Shown here piece after piece: positions 33,346 through 35,688 of a DNA stretch of 35,688 nucleotides. Numbering within the stretch: the first letter of the stretch is position 1; each line of letters begins with the position of its first letter. A program made the position numbers and the translations under genes. This DNA is from Deltaproteobacteria bacterium (GTDB lineage: Bacteria; Myxococcota; Myxococcia; SLRQ01): assembly GCA_029210625.1 (NCBI GenBank), contig JARGFU010000008.1, forward strand, positions 202,661 through 238,348, written 5' to 3'. The notes beneath the pieces were generated by a model. It had not been told where the DNA came from. It did not search any database and saw only the letters and a program-made list of their open reading frames with translations.

Positions 33346-33682
33346 CCTTCGAATCCGGTCTGCAGGGGGCCCCACGAGGCACCCCTGCAGGCCACGGGCT
33401 GCTCCGGGTGGCCAGGGGAGTCCCCTCGGCCACCCCGGAGCGGGTCTGGCAACAGATCGTTCCATCGTGCCCTCCCCACCTCTGGTTGGCACGATGTTCC
33501 TTTTTTGGGCAGCCCTTCACCCATTCCCATCGCTGTGGCGTAGCACCAGAGGTGGGTGTCTCGTATCGAGATCGAGATCTCGAAAGCGAGACCCGAAAGC
33601 GGCAGAAGCCCCGAATTCTGGTTTTAGAGGCCCTCTACCAGTTGATCCGCACCTGGCATCCCCCTTGCTCGACAGGACCCTC
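33346..33682. other. 337-bp gene-free region rich in inverted repeats
   Basis: No open frame here looks coding. It holds, in order: CTGCAGGGG/CCCCTGCAG (33360-33368/33382-33390); a long stem 33401-33441 (GCTCCGGG-TGGCC-AGGGGA against TCCCCT-GGCCACCCCGGAGC, one bulge); a 12-bp pair CCCACCTCTGGT/ACCAGAGGTGGG (33475-33486/33545-33556) around a T6 run at 33501-33506; a nested palindrome at 33558-33592 (GTCTCG...TCGAGAT CGAG ATCTCGA...CGAGAC); and a weaker stem-loop near 33618-33641. The first two are likely terminators for the BMP fragment. The rest could be a regulatory leader for the receiver gene. Confidence 0.7.
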
Positions 33683-34120
33683 ATGCAGGTCACCTCTTCC
33701 CCGGACAGTCCATCGATGAACGACAAGACCTCAGGCACCAACCCCCTCCGGAGCAACGGCAAGATCCGCAAGGTCCTGCTCCTGGACGACAGCCCCACCG
33801 TGCGCTGCGCCGCGGTGGAGGCCCTCGAGGAGATCGGCCTCGAGGTGGTCGAGACCGACAACCCCATCGGCATCCCCTATCTCCTCTGGAAGGAGAACCC
33901 GCAGCTCCTCATCCTCGACGTGAACATGCCCGCCATGACCGGGGACCGGGTGGCCAGCATGCTGCGCAAGGAGAACACCGAGAACATCAAGATTCTCCTC
34001 TACTCCTCCCTCGACGACGGCGAGCTCTCCCGCCTCGCCCGGGAGTGTGGGGCCGACGGCCACGTCCACAAGACCGCAGATCCGCAGAACCTGATCAAGG
34101 CGCTGCGGAAGTGGCTGTAG
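33683..34120 (+). CDS. Single-domain response regulator receiver protein
   Basis: A 145-residue protein, start at the ATG at 33683 with AGGA 6 bases upstream (a second ATG at 33716 is possible). The receiver fold is complete: acidic pair Asp35-Asp36 (VLLLDDSPTV), phosphoacceptor Asp79 (LLILDVNMPAMTGD), Ser108 (LLYSSLDD) and Lys130 (HVHKTADP). There is no output domain, so it acts like CheY or a phosphate sink. The first 25 residues are an unconserved Ser/Thr/Asn-rich extension. It lies 13 bp before the cheW-like gene, consistent with a chemosensory operon. Confidence 0.9.
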   Translation: MQVTSSPDSPSMNDKTSGTNPLRSNGKIRKVLLLDDSPTVRCAAVEALEEIGLEVVETDNPIGIPYLLWKENPQLLILDVNMPAMTGDRVASMLRKENTENIKILLYSSLDDGELSRLARECGADGHVHKTADPQNLIKALRKWL

Positions 34121-34133
34121 GAGAAGAGGCGAG

Positions 34134-34799
34134 ATGTCCCCCACGCCCCCGCAGGACCAGGCGCTCTTGCGGCGCCTCGCGGAGCTCGAGGACGAGCTCG
34201 CGAAGCTGCGGCGCCAGGTGCAGCCCGAGCGCACCCGGGAGTCCCTGCCCGCCGGCCGCTTCTCGGCGCTCACCCTGAACATCGGTACCGAGCTCTACGC
34301 CGTGCCGCTGGCGATGGTCCGGGAGGTCATCCGGGCCGTGTGGATCACCCCCGTCCCGGAGGTCTCCGAGTCGATCCTGGGGGCGATGAACCTGCGCGGC
34401 CGGATCATCCCGGTGATCGACGCCCGCAAGCGGGTGGGCATCTCGGCCCCGAAGCTCGACCTGCAGACCCCGATCGCCATCCTCGCCCCCGTCACCGGGG
34501 AGGTCGGGGTCGTGGTCGATCGGGTGCTGGACCTGATCTCCCTCGACGGAGATCGCCTCGAGGTCGCGACCGGCCCCCTGGCCGCCGCCCAGTGCGTTGC
34601 CGCGATGGCGCCCGGCCCGGACGACGAGATCATCCAGATCCTGGACCTCTACCAGCTCCTCCAGCCCACCTATGAGCTCGAGCTCCCCGAGGAGCTCCCC
34701 CTGCAGTCCCCCGCGCCCTCCCCCGCCGCCGACGCGACCCCCGGGAAGCCCCCGTCCAAGGCCCGGGCGAAGGCGAAGAGCAAGTCGAAGAAGGCGTGA
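34134..34799 (+). CDS. cheW: CheW-like coupling protein with extended tails
   Basis: CheW links receptors to the CheA kinase. The 221-residue protein has an N-terminal charged coiled stretch (residues 10-35), the CheW fold (FSALTLNIGTELYAVPLAMVREVIR, ESILGAMNLRGRIIPVIDARKRVG, VGVVVDRVLDLISL, IIQILDLYQLL; about 42-182) and a Pro/Ala then Lys-rich tail ending KAKSKSKKA. The normal CheW length is about 160 residues, so both tails are extra. Ribosome-binding site is AGAGGCGAG before the ATG at 34134. Its stop overlaps the CheR start (GTGA), so the two are coupled. The gene symbol reflects the domain only. Confidence 0.92.
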   Translation: MSPTPPQDQALLRRLAELEDELAKLRRQVQPERTRESLPAGRFSALTLNIGTELYAVPLAMVREVIRAVWITPVPEVSESILGAMNLRGRIIPVIDARKRVGISAPKLDLQTPIAILAPVTGEVGVVVDRVLDLISLDGDRLEVATGPLAAAQCVAAMAPGPDDEIIQILDLYQLLQPTYELELPEELPLQSPAPSPAADATPGKPPSKARAKAKSKSKKA

Positions 34800-35688
34800 G
34801 CTCCGGGCGTCAGAGCGAGCCGGCGTGGCTCGAGGAGGCCTGCGCGCTGCTCGACCAGCGGGTCGGGCACCGGGTCCTGGAGCGCCACCGCCCGGACCTG
34901 GCCGAGAAGGTCGTCCAGCTCGCCAGCCAGTCGGGGCTCGCCTCTCCCGGGCAGGTCGTCGAGCGCCTGCGCTCTCGCCCCCTCGACGACCCCACGGTTC
35001 GGGACCTCCTGGCGAAGGTCACCGTCAACGAGTCCTACTTCTTCCGGGACGCCTCGACCATGGAGACCCTGCGCACGCAGGTGCTTCCCCGGCTGATCGA
35101 GAGCCGCTCCCGGCAGAAGCTCCTCCGCGTCTGGAGCGCCGGCTGCTCCCGGGGCGAGGAGCTCTACTCCCTGGCCATCCTGCTCCAGGAGTGCCTCCCC
35201 GATCCCGCCTCCTGGTCGGTGACCCTGGTCGGCACCGACGTGGCCCAGAGCTCCCTCGAGGCGGCGCGGGCGGCCCTCTACTCGGACTGGTCCCTGCGGA
35301 CCCTCTCCCCCCAGGAGCGAGATCGCTACTTTCTGCGGGAGGGCCGGCGCTGGCACCTGCGGCGCGAGTACCGACGCAACGCGACCTTCGCCCTGCAGAG
35401 CATCACCACCGATCCGGCGCCGGCGCCCCACGAGTTCGACCTGCTCTTCTTCCGCAACGTCGCCATCTACCTCTCCGTCGAAGCGACCGAGGCCGCCTTC
35501 GAGCGGCTGCGGCAGGCGATGGCCCCGGGCGCCTTCCTGGTGGTGGGCCCCTCCGATCCCAGCCCCCCCTACCCCTGGCCGACGGAGATCGCCCCCGGCG
35601 CCCTCTATGCCCGGCGGCCCCCCAGAGACGCGCCGGCCCCGCCCGCGCCCCCGCCGGCCGTGGCGGAAGCGCTCCCCGCGCCCGCCCC
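34796..35688 (+). CDS. cheR: CheR-type methyltransferase (3' end beyond the window)
   Basis: Starts at the GTG overlapping the cheW-like stop and stays open to the last base, so it is incomplete at the C-terminus; 297 codons are visible. CheR methylates glutamates of MCPs. The N-terminal helical domain is followed by VTVNESYFFRD (family NE(T/S)xFFRD), the SAM site WSAGCSRGEELYSLAI, LVGTDVAQSSLEAAR, and DLLFFRNVAIYL (family DxIxCRNVLIYF). The sequence after about residue 270 is a Pro/Ala linker, suggesting that a further domain such as TPR repeats follows outside the window. SAM-binding and methyl-transfer residues look intact. Confidence 0.93.
   Translation, partial: MSSGRQSEPAWLEEACALLDQRVGHRVLERHRPDLAEKVVQLASQSGLASPGQVVERLRSRPLDDPTVRDLLAKVTVNESYFFRDASTMETLRTQVLPRLIESRSRQKLLRVWSAGCSRGEELYSLAILLQECLPDPASWSVTLVGTDVAQSSLEAARAALYSDWSLRTLSPQERDRYFLREGRRWHLRREYRRNATFALQSITTDPAPAPHEFDLLFFRNVAIYLSVEATEAAFERLRQAMAPGAFLVVGPSDPSPPYPWPTEIAPGALYARRPPRDAPAPPAPPPAVAEALPAPA

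Noticed and set aside
33620-33640. CRISPR or tracrRNA-like sequence (GTTTTAGAG)
   Set aside because: A single occurrence with no repeat-spacer array and no cas genes.

Overview
The window is very GC-rich with dense, often overlapping genes and frequent GTG/TTG starts. Gene content points to a free-living Gram-negative bacterium of the deltaproteobacterial/Myxococcota type: a CcmE with a Cys-x3-Tyr heme site, a bd-type oxidase fused to c-type hemes, YfiR-family and chemosensory genes, and many lipoproteins and outer-membrane proteins. The lineage is an inference; there is no rRNA or tRNA gene to confirm it.

Layout. (1) 1-1848: the 3' end of an outer-membrane barrel gene, then a convergent secreted protein of unknown function. 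(2) 2039-9596: a cytochrome c maturation cluster, ccmE, ccmF, a zinc-ribbon membrane protein, a carboxypeptidase-regulatory-like membrane protein, ccmA, a small lipoprotein, ccmB, ccmC, a CcmD-like protein and a small membrane protein. No ccmG or ccmH is present, and CcmE carries CPSKY, as in the 'System I*' variant. (3) 9666-12170: an IscA/ErpA-like Fe-S carrier, an MBL-fold hydrolase and an aldehyde dehydrogenase. (4) 12247-16918: three envelope proteins with Fn3-like, DUF2341/LamG and FG-GAP folds. (5) 16923-20675: a PilZ protein divergent from a two-gene bd-type oxidase with two fused c-hemes, then a methyltransferase. (6) 28290-20672, minus strand: five genes chained by 4-base stop/start overlaps, encoding a diheme cytochrome, two beta-propeller cytochromes and two SUMF1-fold proteins that lack the formylglycine-generating cysteine pair. 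(7) 28391-29536: a RidA/chorismatase-like protein followed by a 166-bp inverted-repeat element. (8) 29701-35688: a chemosensory region with an MCP, a YfiR-like protein, a broken solute-binding-protein junction, a palindrome-rich gap, a receiver protein, a CheW and the start of a CheR.

How it may work together. The Ccm genes would attach heme to the cytochromes encoded here. The propeller cytochromes and the diheme cytochrome could take electrons from an unknown donor, and the c-heme-bearing bd-type oxidase is a plausible sink that would not need quinol. This is a hypothesis from co-location and heme motifs. The best candidates for something undescribed are the five-gene cytochrome/SUMF1 operon, the two CcmI-like proteins inside the ccm cluster, and the 25-bp inverted-repeat element. 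The solute-binding-protein junction near 33120 looks like an inversion breakpoint or an assembly error.
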